Origin: Nocardia spumae
Lineage (GTDB): Bacteria > Actinomycetota > Actinomycetes > Mycobacteriales > Mycobacteriaceae
Length of the DNA stretch: 64,000 nt
Assembly (NCBI RefSeq): GCF_020733635.1
Contig: NZ_JAJFZL010000001.1
Coordinates: forward strand, 372,001 to 436,000
Direction: 5' to 3'
In this document: positions 1-9,440 of the stretch, piece by piece
Layout: every line of letters begins with the position of its first letter
Numbering within the stretch: the first letter of the stretch is position 1
The notes under the pieces: generated by a model
What the model was told of the DNA's origin: nothing
Databases searched by the model: none
The model's input: the letters and a program-made list of their open reading frames with translations, nothing else
Program-made: the position numbers and the translations under genes

Positions 1-431
1 GCGGTGTCGACATCCCACCGAGCGTTGGCATCCACCCGCAGTGCCGCGTCGGCGCCGAGTGCGGCGCGTACCGCGGCCACCCGTTCGATATCCTCGGCGA
101 GCGAATCGGGGTGGTCGGCGACCTTGATCTTGGCTGTGCGGCAACCGGATTCGGCGGCGATCGCGTAGGCCCGCTCCGGGCCGACGGCGGGGACGGTGCA
201 ATTGACGGCGATCCGGTCGCGCACCGGTTCGGGCCAGCCGCTCTCGATCTGCTCCAGGGCGGTCGCCAGCCAGTTCGCCGCCTCGCGATCGTCGTATTCG
301 GCGAACGGGCAGAACTCACCCCATCCCAGCGGCCCTTCGAGCAAGATCCCCTCGCGCACCGTGATGCCACGGAAGCGGTGACGCAGCGGAATGGCGTACA
401 CCAGGGCGGATGCCGGGTCCAGATCGCTCAC
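1..431 (-). CDS. menC: o-succinylbenzoate synthase, 5' part (3' end outside window)
   Basis: Enolase-superfamily enzyme of menaquinone synthesis that dehydrates SHCHC to o-succinylbenzoate. The visible 143 residues start at a GTG (VSDLDPASALVYAIPLRHRF) and show the family's N-terminal capping domain with WGEFCPFAEYDDREAANWL, then NCTVPA and the start of the barrel with the KIKV segment, whose second Lys is the expected catalytic base, and RVDANARW, which holds the first metal ligand Asp. The reading frame is intact to the window edge; the remaining barrel strands lie outside. Actinobacterial MenC proteins are about 320 residues, so a little under half is present. Assignment rests on these motifs; other enolase-superfamily enzymes are less likely because of the WGEFCPF signature. 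Confidence 0.85.
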   Translation of the reverse strand, partial: MSDLDPASALVYAIPLRHRFRGITVREGILLEGPLGWGEFCPFAEYDDREAANWLATALEQIESGWPEPVRDRIAVNCTVPAVGPERAYAIAAESGCRTAKIKVADHPDSLAEDIERVAAVRAALGADAALRVDANARWDVDT

Positions 432-493
432 CCGGCCAGCCTAATCAGCGTCGAGCCCTTGCCTGTGCGGCACCGCGGAAGTTTCCATGAAGT

Positions 494-835
494 ATGGAAT
501 TCCGGCTGGACCGCCCACGGCCGCGGTGGTGGGATGCCGCGTTGAGCGCGGTGTTGTATCTGGCCGCCTGTGCGCTGGCCTGGTTGATCTGGCGGTACGG
601 GTTGCCGTACCGCGAGATGGCGCGGCAGCGCGCACCCGCCGCGCGCGACCTCGCCCCGGCGTACGTGGTCGCCGCAGGTGCTCTCGCGGGTGCGCTGCTG
701 CTCGCCGGCCGGTGGATTCTGCGGGCGCTGCGGGAACGCCGCGCCGCCTGGCGTTACGCGGTGCTCGCGCTACCGCTGATCGCGGAGGCCTGGCTGGCCG
801 GCTTCGCCACGGCACTGGTCGTGATCTCGTACTGA
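494..835 (+). CDS. small membrane protein of unknown function
   Basis: 113-residue protein starting MEFRLDRPRPRWW with three predicted hydrophobic segments (about residues 14-32, 53-71 and 89-110) separated by Arg-rich loops such as YREMARQRAPAARD and RALRERRAAWR. The positive charges in the N-terminal tail and second loop suggest an inside N-terminus. No enzymatic motif is visible. It is divergent from menC with about 60 bp between the starts and convergent with the thiolase. The ATG at 494 is chosen over an out-of-frame ATG at 487. Codon use (GC-rich third positions) supports a real gene, but the family is not recognised. Confidence 0.6.
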   Translation: MEFRLDRPRPRWWDAALSAVLYLAACALAWLIWRYGLPYREMARQRAPAARDLAPAYVVAAGALAGALLLAGRWILRALRERRAAWRYAVLALPLIAEAWLAGFATALVVISY

Positions 836-861
836 GATCACGGCCGGTGCCACGGCCGACA

Positions 862-2031
862 TCACAGTCGCTCGTAGATGGTGGCGTTCGCCAGACCTCC
901 CGCCTCGCACATGGTTTGCAGGCCGTAGCGCGCGCCGCGTTCGTGCAGGGCGTGGACCAGGGTGGTGGCCAGGCGGGCTCCGGAGGCGCCGAGCGGATGG
1001 CCGAGGGCGATCGCGCCGCCGTTGACGTTCACCTTCGACAGATCCGCGCCGGTATCGGCGGCCCAGGCCAGCACCACCGCGGCGAACGCCTCGTTGACCT
1101 CGAACAGGTCGATATCCGACAGCGACAATCCCGAGCGCTGCAAGACCTTTCGCGTCGCTGGGATGACCGCGGTGAGCATGAGCAGCGGATCGTCGCCCGC
1201 GACCGCGAAGGTGTGCAGCCGGGCCAGCGGGGTGAGGCCGAGCTGCCTGGCCTTCTCGCTGGTCATGATCAATACCGCGGCGCTGCCGTCGTTGATCTGA
1301 CTGGCATTGGCGGCGGTGACGTTCCAGCCGATCTCCGGGAACCGGGCGGCGTAGGTTTCGCCATAGTAGGCCGGTCGCAATCCGGCGAGGGTTTCCAGGG
1401 TGCTGCCGACCCTGATGCCCTCGTCGGCGCTCAGCCCGCCCACGGGCGCGAGCTGGCCTTCGAACGAGCCGTTCTTCGTCGCGGCCGCTGCCTTCTCGTG
1501 GCTGGCCAGTGAGAACTCGTCCATCCGGGTGCGCGGAATATCCCAGCGGGCGGCGATCAGCTCCGCGCTGATTCCCTGGGGCACCAGCTCGTCCGGATAC
1601 CGCTCGGCGAAGGCGACGCCGTTGATATCGGTGGCGCCGAGGACGCTCGAGCCCATCGGCACCCGGCTCATCGATTCCAGCCCGCCGGCGACCACGACGT
1701 CGTAGGCGCCGGCCAGGACGCCCTGTGCGGCGAAGTGGATGGCCTGCTGACTGCTGCCGCACTGCCGGTCGACGGTGGTGGCCGGTACCTGTTCGGGATA
1801 TCCCGCCGCGAGGGCGGCCCGGCGGGTGATGTTGACCGACTGTTCGCCGACCTGGGTGACCACCCCGCCGATCACATCGTCGATCAGGACGGGATCGATC
1901 CCGCTGCGCCGCACGACCTCGCGCAGGCTGTGCGCGAACAGATCGACCGGGTGCAGGTCGTGCAGTGCTCCGGTGGCTTTGCCCCTGCCGATCGGGGTGC
2001 GTACGGCCTCGACGATCACTGCGTCTCTCAT
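862..2031 (-). CDS. acetyl-CoA C-acyltransferase (thiolase), FadA6-like
   Basis: 389-residue thiolase, the usual length. The nucleophilic Cys sits in VDRQCGSSQQA (about residue 91), the catalytic His in GHPLGASGAR and the second Cys in CEAGGLAN near the C-terminus; NEAFA is also present, so all four active-site blocks are intact. The VDRQCGSSQQA form is typical of actinobacterial FadA5/FadA6-type enzymes that cleave 3-ketoacyl-CoAs, often from steroid or branched acyl chains, rather than housekeeping FadA. It starts at an ATG with GGAAGT upstream and is transcribed away from an HxlR regulator across a palindrome-rich gap, so control by that regulator is likely. The exact acyl substrate cannot be read from sequence. 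Confidence 0.9.
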   Translation of the reverse strand: MRDAVIVEAVRTPIGRGKATGALHDLHPVDLFAHSLREVVRRSGIDPVLIDDVIGGVVTQVGEQSVNITRRAALAAGYPEQVPATTVDRQCGSSQQAIHFAAQGVLAGAYDVVVAGGLESMSRVPMGSSVLGATDINGVAFAERYPDELVPQGISAELIAARWDIPRTRMDEFSLASHEKAAAATKNGSFEGQLAPVGGLSADEGIRVGSTLETLAGLRPAYYGETYAARFPEIGWNVTAANASQINDGSAAVLIMTSEKARQLGLTPLARLHTFAVAGDDPLLMLTAVIPATRKVLQRSGLSLSDIDLFEVNEAFAAVVLAWAADTGADLSKVNVNGGAIALGHPLGASGARLATTLVHALHERGARYGLQTMCEAGGLANATIYERL

Positions 2032-2063
2032 GGCGACTTCCTTCGCTATCGCGCCGTTGCGAC

Positions 2064-2108
2064 GACCTAACTAGGTCGTTCTATAGCCAGATTAGAACCT
2101 GACGTTAG
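2064..2108. promoter_or_regulatory. palindromic operator region between thiolase and HxlR genes
   Basis: Two perfect inverted repeats lie in the 110-bp divergent gap: GACCTA-AC-TAGGTC at 2064-2077 and GTTCTA-N9-TAGAAC at 2078-2098. An outer CTAAC (2067-2071) and GTTAG (2104-2108) frame them. The segment is also clearly AT-richer than its surroundings. It is the natural binding site for the adjacent HxlR-type regulator and overlaps the likely promoters of both genes. Confidence 0.6.
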
Positions 2109-2140
2109 TTGTGGCAAGTCAGCGTTGTATGATGAGAATC

Positions 2141-2632
2141 ATGCCGGTAAAGCTGGAAGGACCCTTGCGCGATCTGAATTCGTGGAAGCCGGACGGCTGC
2201 TCCATCGTCAAGGCGCTCGATATCGTGGGCGCCCGCTCGAGCATGCTGATTCTGCGCGAGGCCATCTACGGCACCACGCGATTCGACGGATTCGCCGCGC
2301 GGGTCGGGATCACCGATGCCGCCGCCGCGGCGGCACTGCGCAAACTCACCGAGGCCGGGCTGCTGCGCAAACAGCCCTATCAGGAGGAGGGGAAGCGCAC
2401 CCGCAACGAATACGTGCTCACCGAGATGGGACGCGATCTGCTTCCGGTGATCTTCGCCCTGTGGCAATGGGGTGACAAATACCTTCAGGGCGGCACGCCG
2501 CCGCTGGAACGAGTCGAAGACACGACCGGGGAACCGGTGCGGGTGGAATTGCGCAGCAGCGGGGGCGACGAGGTCGCACTCGAGGACATCCGGGTCCGGG
2601 TGAACCGGGACCGGCGCCGTCCGCGGACCTGA
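2141..2632 (+). CDS. HxlR-family transcriptional regulator
   Basis: Winged-helix regulator of about 163 residues. CSIVKALDIVGARSSMLILRE matches the HxlR opening, with Cys at the conserved position used for thiol or aldehyde sensing in some members; the recognition part is RFDGFAARVGITDAAAAAALRKLTEAGLL and the wing follows at YQEEGKRTRNEYVLT. The ATG at 2141 is chosen because the HxlR domain begins directly after it; in-frame ATGs at 2129 and 2132 and a GTG at 2111 would add 4-10 residues and run into the operator. The C-terminal ~50 residues (after WQWGDKYL) extend beyond the core and look like a short effector or dimerisation tail. It is divergent from a thiolase gene, which it probably regulates. 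Confidence 0.85.
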   Translation: MPVKLEGPLRDLNSWKPDGCSIVKALDIVGARSSMLILREAIYGTTRFDGFAARVGITDAAAAAALRKLTEAGLLRKQPYQEEGKRTRNEYVLTEMGRDLLPVIFALWQWGDKYLQGGTPPLERVEDTTGEPVRVELRSSGGDEVALEDIRVRVNRDRRRPRT

Positions 2633-2640
2633 ACCGTCGT

Positions 2641-2675
2641 TCGCCTGCCCCCGAAGCAGGTTCGGGGGCAGGCGA
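2641..2675. terminator. bidirectional terminator-like hairpin
   Basis: Perfect 15-bp stem (TCGCCTGCCCCCGAA paired with 2661-2675) and a 5-nt loop between the convergent ends of the HxlR gene and the ABC ATPase gene. There is no U tract, as is usual for actinobacterial terminators. Confidence 0.8.
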
Positions 2676-2687
2676 GTTCGCGAAACG

Positions 2688-3767
<1,080 letters not shown>

Positions 3768-3923
3768 GGTGAATCAATCCCTTCACCGGCAGGAACGTGC
3801 CGGACGATCCGAGTAGAGGGGTCTTGCTTGGTTACTGGCTCCAGCATCCTGGACAGCGCCATCACATTAGCCGCAGCCGGTAAGGCCCTCTCAGCGCGAG
3901 CGGGTGGGAGGTCTCGTAGACGC

Positions 3924-4283
3924 TCACGCGCCGACGGCCACCTTTTGGGCGCCGGTGCGGTTGATGCGGTCCTTTCCCCACTCGGCCAGCGGGGCCAGCG
4001 CGGCGTTGAGACTGGTGCCGTGCTCGGTCATCGAATACTCGACCCTCGGCGGCACCTGCGGATACACCTCGCGGTGAATCAGGCCGTCCTCTTCCATCTC
4101 GCGCAGTTGCTGCACCAACATCTTCTCGCTGACCCCAACCAGCGCGCGACGTAGTTCGGCGAACCGTCGGACGCCGTTCTCTTGCAGCTCCCACAGGATG
4201 AGTGACTTCCACTTGCCTGCGACGACGTCCATCGCGGCGTCGATTCCGCAGAAGTATGGGCCCTCGCGTCTGCTAACCGTCAT
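3924..4283 (-). CDS. HxlR-family transcriptional regulator
   Basis: 119-residue HxlR winged-helix protein: YFCGIDAAMDVVAGKWKSLILWEL opening, RRFAELRRALVGVSEKMLVQQLREME recognition region and the family's VPPRVEYSMTEHG wing. The start MTVSRREG is selected because AAGGAG lies 7 nt upstream; a longer frame would begin before that site. The Cys in FCGID is the conserved redox or electrophile-sensing position of this family. It is divergent from an imine-reductase-like gene. A second HxlR protein in this window (37771-38118) stands in the same arrangement. Confidence 0.9.
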   Translation of the reverse strand: MTVSRREGPYFCGIDAAMDVVAGKWKSLILWELQENGVRRFAELRRALVGVSEKMLVQQLREMEEDGLIHREVYPQVPPRVEYSMTEHGTSLNAALAPLAEWGKDRINRTGAQKVAVGA

Positions 4284-4328
4284 GTCAAAGCTCCTTACCA
4301 AAAGGTGGGTACCGCACAAAAATGTCAG

Positions 4329-4341
4329 TACTGGTCAAGTA
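4329..4341. promoter_or_regulatory. candidate HxlR operator (TACT-N5-AGTA)
   Basis: TACT-GGTCA-AGTA half-sites lie in the 107-bp gap between the divergent HxlR and oxidoreductase genes. HxlR/YodB-type proteins bind TACT...AGTA-like dyads, so this is the best candidate site; a TACC-N8-GGTA dyad nearby (about 4296-4311) is an alternative. Confidence 0.4.
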
Positions 4342-4390
4342 TGCCGGATCGAATCATGATGGGTGTCGCACATAAGCGAAAGGAAGAACT

Positions 4391-5260
4391 GTGGCAGAGC
4401 AGAAGAGCGTCACCGTCCTAGGTCTCGGTGCGATGGGCACCGAGCTGGCCCGCGCACTCGTGGCGGCTGGATACCGCACGGTGGTGTGGAACAGAACCGA
4501 CGGCCGCGCCCAGGCACTGGCCGACTCGGGAGCGATCGTGGCCGATGATGTGGCGACGGCGATCGCCGCGGCGCCCGTGCTGGTGACGGTGCTGTTCGAT
4601 GACGCGTCGGTCCGTGAGGTGCTGGCGCCGCACGCCGCCCTGCTGGCCGGACACACCGTTGTCAATGTCACCACCACGTCTCCGAATCAGTCCCGCGCCT
4701 TTGCCGAATGGGTGGTCGACCAGGGCGCGGACTATCTGGACGGAGGAATCATGGCGGTCCCGTCCATGATCGGCGGACCTGGATCGTCGATCTTGTTCAG
4801 CGGCAGCGAATCCGGCTTCAACGCGAACCGGGATCTGTTGGAGTTGTGGGGCGAGGCACGTTATCTCGGATCGGATCCGGGCCTGGCCGCGCTCTACGAC
4901 TTCGCCTTGCTCTCCGGCATGTACATCATGTTCGCCGGATATATGCACGGCGCGGCGATGGTCGCGAAAGCCGGCGTGAAGGCGGAGGAGTTCGCGGGGA
5001 TGGCGGCCCCGTGGCTCGCCGCGATGACGGGTGAGCTCGGAGCCTACGGCCGGGTGATCGACGGCGGAGATTACACGGTGCCCGGGCAGCAGAGCCTCGC
5101 CTTCTCGGACCTCACGAAGATGGTGGGCGCCGCGCGGGACGAGGGCGTCAGTCCGGAAGCGCTCCAGATGGTGCAGAACCTCATCGAACGTCAACGCGAC
5201 CAAGGCTTCAGCGACCACGGCTTCGCCCGAATCTTCGAGTCCTTGGCCAATCGGAGCTAG
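4391..5260 (+). CDS. NAD(P)-dependent oxidoreductase, imine reductase-like
   Basis: 289-residue protein of the 6-phosphogluconate dehydrogenase/beta-hydroxyacid dehydrogenase superfamily. The N-terminal Rossmann domain has GLGAMGTELARAL and VWNRTDGR (NADPH-preferring Arg/Thr after strand 2), and the C-terminal domain is all-helical, as in imine reductases. The interdomain helix reads LAALYDFALL, where the catalytic Lys of true beta-HADs is replaced by Asp, the residue found in many R-selective imine reductases. It follows a divergent HxlR regulator, an arrangement seen again at 38 kb. The natural substrate is unknown. Confidence 0.8.
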   Translation: MAEQKSVTVLGLGAMGTELARALVAAGYRTVVWNRTDGRAQALADSGAIVADDVATAIAAAPVLVTVLFDDASVREVLAPHAALLAGHTVVNVTTTSPNQSRAFAEWVVDQGADYLDGGIMAVPSMIGGPGSSILFSGSESGFNANRDLLELWGEARYLGSDPGLAALYDFALLSGMYIMFAGYMHGAAMVAKAGVKAEEFAGMAAPWLAAMTGELGAYGRVIDGGDYTVPGQQSLAFSDLTKMVGAARDEGVSPEALQMVQNLIERQRDQGFSDHGFARIFESLANRS

Positions 5261-5276
5261 CGCGTCCGCACGCCGG

Positions 5277-5411
5277 GAACTCGCCGAAGATATGCGGGAG
5301 ACGTTCGAGGATCCGGTCGCCGGCCCGGGTCCAGGCGAACAGTTCGGGATCTTCGTTCCGCTCCGTGACCCGGTTGCGGATGTCCTTCTTCGACGTCCAA
5401 CGGCGTTGCGG
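5277..5411 (-). pseudogene. C-terminal relic of an IS630-type transposase
   Basis: A minus-strand frame reads WTSKKDIRNRV, then ERNEDPELFAWTRAGDRIL and ERLPHI. This matches the pattern at the end of IS630-family DDE transposases (LEKDIRxWI...WNENPKPFxWTKTADEIL). Only about 45 residues survive; there is no DDE catalytic region, no terminal repeat and no start. It lies between an imine-reductase-like gene and the 3' end of the CGNR gene, in a 155-bp gap otherwise without genes. Identified from motif memory only. Confidence 0.55.
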
Positions 5412-5415
5412 GAGC

Positions 5416-5976
5416 TCAAGTGTCGCGGTACTTGCGGATCTTGGCCAAGTTGCCGCAGCGCTCCATCGAGCACCAGCGGCGGCGGCCCGGGCGCGAGGTA
5501 TCGACGAACAGCAGCCCGCAGTCTTCGGCGGCGCAGACACGGATCCGGCCGGCCAACGGGCCGGTGAACAGGTCGATCGCGTCGCGGGCCAGAGTGGACA
5601 GGGCGGCGCGGGTGGTCGGGGCGGCGTACTCGAGCGTGAGGCCGGGCCCGAGAACGGGTACCAGGGGCGGTTCGGCGGCGGCGGCGTTCAGGATCGCGAT
5701 GTCGTCGGGCCGCACGGGATCACCGGCGGCCAATCCATAGGCGGCGTGTGTGATCGCTGTGCGCACCGCGCGCATGGCGGGCAGGTCCGATGAGGCCGCG
5801 GTCAGGTCCTCGAGTCCGAGCACGAACGAAACCCAACGCCGCAAATCGTCCACGGTGTGCACTATTTCCCAGCTCGCAAGTTCTCCGTCACCGCCGGTGT
5901 GCACGAAATCCAGTGCGGCCCGGCCGCTTCGGAAGCGTCGGCGCACATCGGGGGGAAGTGTCGCTCGCGTTTGCAT
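5416..5976 (-). CDS. CGNR zinc-finger protein (ABATE domain)
   Basis: 186-residue protein with an N-terminal ABATE-type domain (LDFVHTGGDGE..SWEIVHTVDDLRRW) and a C-terminal CGNR zinc finger: CAAEDCGLLFVD, then RRRWCSMERCGNLAK. The Cys pairs at CxxxxC and CxxxxC and the CGN motif are intact. Such proteins are thought to be transcriptional regulators that respond to stress or small ligands. It is divergent from the ridA-like gene with only about 30 bp between starts, so the two probably share a control region. The 3' end abuts an IS630 relic. Confidence 0.85.
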   Translation of the reverse strand: MQTRATLPPDVRRRFRSGRAALDFVHTGGDGELASWEIVHTVDDLRRWVSFVLGLEDLTAASSDLPAMRAVRTAITHAAYGLAAGDPVRPDDIAILNAAAAEPPLVPVLGPGLTLEYAAPTTRAALSTLARDAIDLFTGPLAGRIRVCAAEDCGLLFVDTSRPGRRRWCSMERCGNLAKIRKYRDT

Positions 5977-6006
5977 GACACCAGTCTAACTGGTTACAGT
6001 CGGGGT

Positions 6007-6408
6007 ATGGCGATCGCGACGCATATCAATCCCGAGACGATGCTCAGCAACCCCGCTTTCACCCAGGTTGTGCGGGTACCCGCGGGTACGGACATCATCT
6101 ACATCGGGGGCCAGAACGGTCTCGATGGAAACGGACAGCTGGCCGGCCCGGACCTGGGCGCACAGGCCCGGCAGGCGCTGGCCAACCTGCAGACCTGTCT
6201 GGCCGCCGCGGGCGCCGCAATCGAGAACGTCGTCAAGTGGACGATCCTGGTCGTCGACGGCCACGACGTGCGCACCGGTTTCGCCGCCTTCCAGCAGGTG
6301 TGGGGGCAACGACCGAACCCGCCCGCCATCACCGTCGCCAAGGTCGCGGGCCTGGCGATACCGGGAGCGCTGGTCGAGATCGACGCTGTCGCTGCAGTGC
6401 CGGCGTAG
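6007..6408 (+). CDS. RidA family protein (enamine/imine deaminase)
   Basis: 133 residues, close to the family norm. YIGGQNGLDGNGQLAGPDLGAQARQAL and NLQTCLAAAGA are the core of the YjgF/YER057c/UK114 fold, and the later RPNPPAITVAKVAGLAIPGALVEIDAVA holds the trimer-interface strand. The canonical Arg of RidA (R105 in the IPARSxV region) is not clearly present: the segment reads NPPAITVAKVAGL, so it may belong to a Rid subfamily without classical 2-aminoacrylate deaminase activity. The ATG at 6007 is preferred to an upstream in-frame start because it lies at the beginning of homology. It is divergent from the CGNR gene. Confidence 0.85.
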   Translation: MAIATHINPETMLSNPAFTQVVRVPAGTDIIYIGGQNGLDGNGQLAGPDLGAQARQALANLQTCLAAAGAAIENVVKWTILVVDGHDVRTGFAAFQQVWGQRPNPPAITVAKVAGLAIPGALVEIDAVAAVPA

Positions 6409-6734
6409 ATCCATCGCGTGCCTCGCATCGTCAGCGGCACCCAGCTCGGAATCGCTTCGCGGTCTGCCTCCATCCGTAGGTGGTCACGGCAATGGCCGCA
6501 CCGATCGGAAAAGTAATGACCGCAGGGCACGGCCCGCTCCACGGCGAATCGCTGGTCAACGCGAGATCTGGCCCAACATCATCAGACCGGCCGCGATCGC
6601 GGTGCGCATCCTACTGAGGAGCCGTTCATCGGGCCCGCCCGTCACGTGTCCGGGCGCCGCGGCCGGTCGGCGAGTAGCCTCGGCAACGGCCACCGCCCGG
6701 CCGTACAGCAGCTCACCAGACGAAGGAGCACGGG
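6409..6734. other. intergenic stretch, possible hydrolase relic
   Basis: No gene is supported here. On the minus strand around 6505-6550 a short stretch reads RAVPCGHYFSD, reminiscent of the catalytic-His region of alpha/beta hydrolases (VPCGHYLPEE), but the frame shifts into unrelated sequence and no other hydrolase motif is found. The 3' end holds the GAAGGAG ribosome-binding site of the next gene. Confidence 0.3.
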
Positions 6735-7529
6735 ATGAGTCGACCGGTTCGCATCGGAGTACAGCTCCAGCCTCAGCACGCTCCCGATTACGGGCTGATC
6801 AGGGACGCGGTGCGCAGGGCCGAGGATGCGGGCGTGGACATCGTCTTCAACTGGGATCACTTCTATCCCCTCTACGGCGATCCCGACGGCGCGCATTTCG
6901 AGTGCTGGACCATGCTCGGTGCGATCGCCGAGCAAACCGAGCGGGTGGAACTGGGCGCACTGGTGACGGGCGGCGGATATCGCAACCCCGATCTGCTCGC
7001 CGATATGGCCCGGACCGTCGACCACATCTCCGGCGGCCGGTTGATCCTGGGTATCGGCGCCGGCTGGTTCGAGAAGGACTACGACGAGTACGGCTACGAG
7101 TTCGGCACGGCCGGAACGCGTTTGGCGCTGCTCAAGGAGTATCTGGCCCGGATCGACGCGCGGCTGGGCAAACTCAATCCGGCTCCGGTGCGCAAGATTC
7201 CGATCCTGATCGGCGGCGGCGGGGAGAAGAAGACCTTGCGGCTGGTGGCCGAGTACGCCGACATCTGGCACACCTTCGCCGAACTCGATGTGCTGGAACG
7301 GAAGTCGAAGATTCTGGCCGACCACTGCGCCGACGCCGGAACCGATCCGGCGCGGATCGAACGGTCGGTGGCGTGGCCGGGTGCCGACGCCGCCGAAAAC
7401 CTGGTGAAGGCCGGGGCAACGCTGTTCACCGTGGGCGCCGGCGGGCCCGATTACGACCTGAGCGGAGTCGTGGAGGCCATCGCCTGGCGCGATGCCTTCA
7501 ACCCGGAGTCGGTGGCGGGTATCGCCTGA
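6735..7529 (+). CDS. LLM-class F420-dependent oxidoreductase
   Basis: 264-residue luciferase-like monooxygenase-fold protein. Typical blocks are RIGVQLQPQHAPDYGLIRDAVRRAEDAG, FNWDHFYPLYGD, the GALVTGGGYRNPDLLADMARTVDHISGGRLILGIGAGW stretch and the C-terminal IPILIGGGGEKKTLRLVAEYADIWH. The TGGGYRNP and GIGAGWFEKDYDEYG segments match the actinobacterial F420 group (TIGR03856-like) rather than FMN-dependent luciferases. GAAGGAG lies 6 nt before the ATG. It appears monocistronic. The substrate cannot be inferred. Confidence 0.85.
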   Translation: MSRPVRIGVQLQPQHAPDYGLIRDAVRRAEDAGVDIVFNWDHFYPLYGDPDGAHFECWTMLGAIAEQTERVELGALVTGGGYRNPDLLADMARTVDHISGGRLILGIGAGWFEKDYDEYGYEFGTAGTRLALLKEYLARIDARLGKLNPAPVRKIPILIGGGGEKKTLRLVAEYADIWHTFAELDVLERKSKILADHCADAGTDPARIERSVAWPGADAAENLVKAGATLFTVGAGGPDYDLSGVVEAIAWRDAFNPESVAGIA

Positions 7530-7643
7530 CCGCTGGAATCACCCTGATTCCATCTCTTCCGCGGTGCGATAGCAGGACCTGCGGATCGTCGCGGCGCGCC
7601 GGTGCCATCCGACACACCGCGACGGCGGCTAGGGTTTTCGGCT

Positions 7644-9440
7644 ATGGCCCGTTTGCCCGTCTCGCGCCGCCGTGCGCTGATCGCGGCGATGGCGGCGATG
7701 ATGCTGCTGTTCGCCGTCGCCTGTAGTTCCGATGACGGCACCGCGTCGACGGCGGGGAATCTGTGCGCGCCGCCCGGACCGTCGGCAGCCTCGCCGGCGC
7801 CGACGAAATTGGCCAGTGGCGCCACGGCCGGCACCGACCGCTACACCACCGCGACCACGGCCCCGCTCGACTCGATCGATATCAACCGGCTGGGCTTGGC
7901 GCAGCCCGGAGTGCTCAGTGTGGGAACGCTGTCGGACGCACCGCCGAGTATCTGCGTGAATCCGTCGGGCACCTTCACCGGGTTCGACAACGAACTGCTG
8001 CGTGCCATCGGCGCGAAACTCGGCCTGCGGGTGCAGTTCTCGGGCACCGAATTCGCCTCACTGCTGTCGCTGGTCTCGACCGGCCGTTTCGATGTCGGGT
8101 CGTCGAGCATCACCACCACCGACGCGCGGCGACAGCAGGTCGGCTTCACCAACGGTTACGACTTCGGATATTTCTCGCTGGTCGTCCCCAACGGGAGTGC
8201 GATACACGGCTTCTCCGATCTGAAGCCGGGTATGCGCATCGGCGTGGTGCAGGGCACCGTGCAGGATGAATACGTCACCGGAACCCTGCATCTGGACGCG
8301 GTGAAATTCCCGGACTACAACACCGCGTACGCGAATCTCAAAACCGGGCAGATCGAAGCGTGGGTGGCCCCGTCCCAGCAGGCGACCGGTGCGATCAAAC
8401 CGGGCGATCCCACGTCGATCGTGCAGAACACCTTCAGCCTGGACAATTTCACCGCGTGGGCGGTGCGCAAGAACAATCAGCCGCTGATCGACGCGCTCAA
8501 TTCCGGTCTCGACGCGATCATCGCCGACGGCACCTACGCCAAACTGTATTCGGACTGGGTGCCGCGGCCCCTGCCGCCGGGCTGGAAACCGGGATCCAAG
8601 GCCGCTCCGATGCCGCAACTGCCGGATTTCGAGAAGATCGCGGCCGAACATCAGCGTTCCGATCAGCAGGTGGCGCCGAAATCCACACTGGCGCAATTGA
8701 AGGACACCTTCTTCGACTGGTCGCTGTATCGGCAGGCATTTCCGGATCTGTTCGAGACAGGTCTGCTCAACACCCTGATCCTGGCACTGGTTTCCGGGGT
8801 GCTCGGTACCTTCATCGGCATCCTGCTCGCGGTCGCCGGCATCTCCCGGACTCGCTGGTTGCGCTGGCCCGCGAGGATTTACACCGATATCTTCCGCGGT
8901 CTGCCGGCGGTGGTGATCATTCTGCTGATCGGCCTGGGAATCGGCCCGGTGGTCAAGGGCATCACGGGTAACAATCCGTATTGGCTGGGCGCGGTCGCGC
9001 TGGCCCTGCTGGCCTCGGCGTATATCGGGGAGATCTTCCGCTCGGGTATCCAGTCGGTGGAACCGGGACAGCTCGAAGCGGCGCGGGCCATCGGATTCGG
9101 CTACCGGCAGGCCATGACACTGGTGGTGATTCCACAGGGAGTGCGACGAGTGCTTCCGGCGCTGATGAATCAGTTCATCGCGTTGATCAAGGATTCCTCG
9201 CTGATCTACTTCCTCGGCCTGCTGGCCTCGCAGCGGGAATTGTTCGCCGTCGGCCGCGATCTGAATTCGCAGACCGGGAATCTGTCACCGCTGGTCGCCG
9301 CGGGCCTGGTGTATCTGCTCCTCACCATTCCGCTCACCCACCTGGTGAACTACATCGACCGCCGGCTGCGGACGGGCCGCGCGGAAACCGCCGCCGACGA
9401 GATCGAACAGGCTGTCATCACGGAAGGACGCGGAGCGTGA
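7644..9440 (+). CDS. fused amino-acid-type ABC substrate-binding protein/permease
   Basis: 598-residue fusion. An Arg-rich n-region and a lipobox ending LLFAVAC (Cys about residue 27) indicate lipid anchoring; residues about 75-310 form a type 3 solute-binding domain ([45 protein letters not shown]). After a linker, residues about 365-590 form a five-helix HisM/GlnP-type permease with the EAA motif in [16 protein letters not shown]. Such fusions are known in polar amino acid uptake (GlnPH-like) but are a minority architecture. The ATG at 7644 is chosen since it places the lipobox correctly. Its stop overlaps the start of the ATPase gene. Confidence 0.9.
   Translation: MARLPVSRRRALIAAMAAMMLLFAVACSSDDGTASTAGNLCAPPGPSAASPAPTKLASGATAGTDRYTTATTAPLDSIDINRLGLAQPGVLSVGTLSDAPPSICVNPSGTFTGFDNELLRAIGAKLGLRVQFSGTEFASLLSLVSTGRFDVGSSSITTTDARRQQVGFTNGYDFGYFSLVVPNGSAIHGFSDLKPGMRIGVVQGTVQDEYVTGTLHLDAVKFPDYNTAYANLKTGQIEAWVAPSQQATGAIKPGDPTSIVQNTFSLDNFTAWAVRKNNQPLIDALNSGLDAIIADGTYAKLYSDWVPRPLPPGWKPGSKAAPMPQLPDFEKIAAEHQRSDQQVAPKSTLAQLKDTFFDWSLYRQAFPDLFETGLLNTLILALVSGVLGTFIGILLAVAGISRTRWLRWPARIYTDIFRGLPAVVIILLIGLGIGPVVKGITGNNPYWLGAVALALLASAYIGEIFRSGIQSVEPGQLEAARAIGFGYRQAMTLVVIPQGVRRVLPALMNQFIALIKDSSLIYFLGLLASQRELFAVGRDLNSQTGNLSPLVAAGLVYLLLTIPLTHLVNYIDRRLRTGRAETAADEIEQAVITEGRGA

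Noticed and set aside
6505..6550. Alpha/beta hydrolase relic (RAVPCGHYFSD)
   Set aside because: Only about ten residues match; too little for a pseudogene call.
6068..7726. 552-codon frame overlapping RidA and the F420 oxidoreductase
   Set aside because: Arg/Ser/Pro-rich out-of-frame translation of two well-supported genes.
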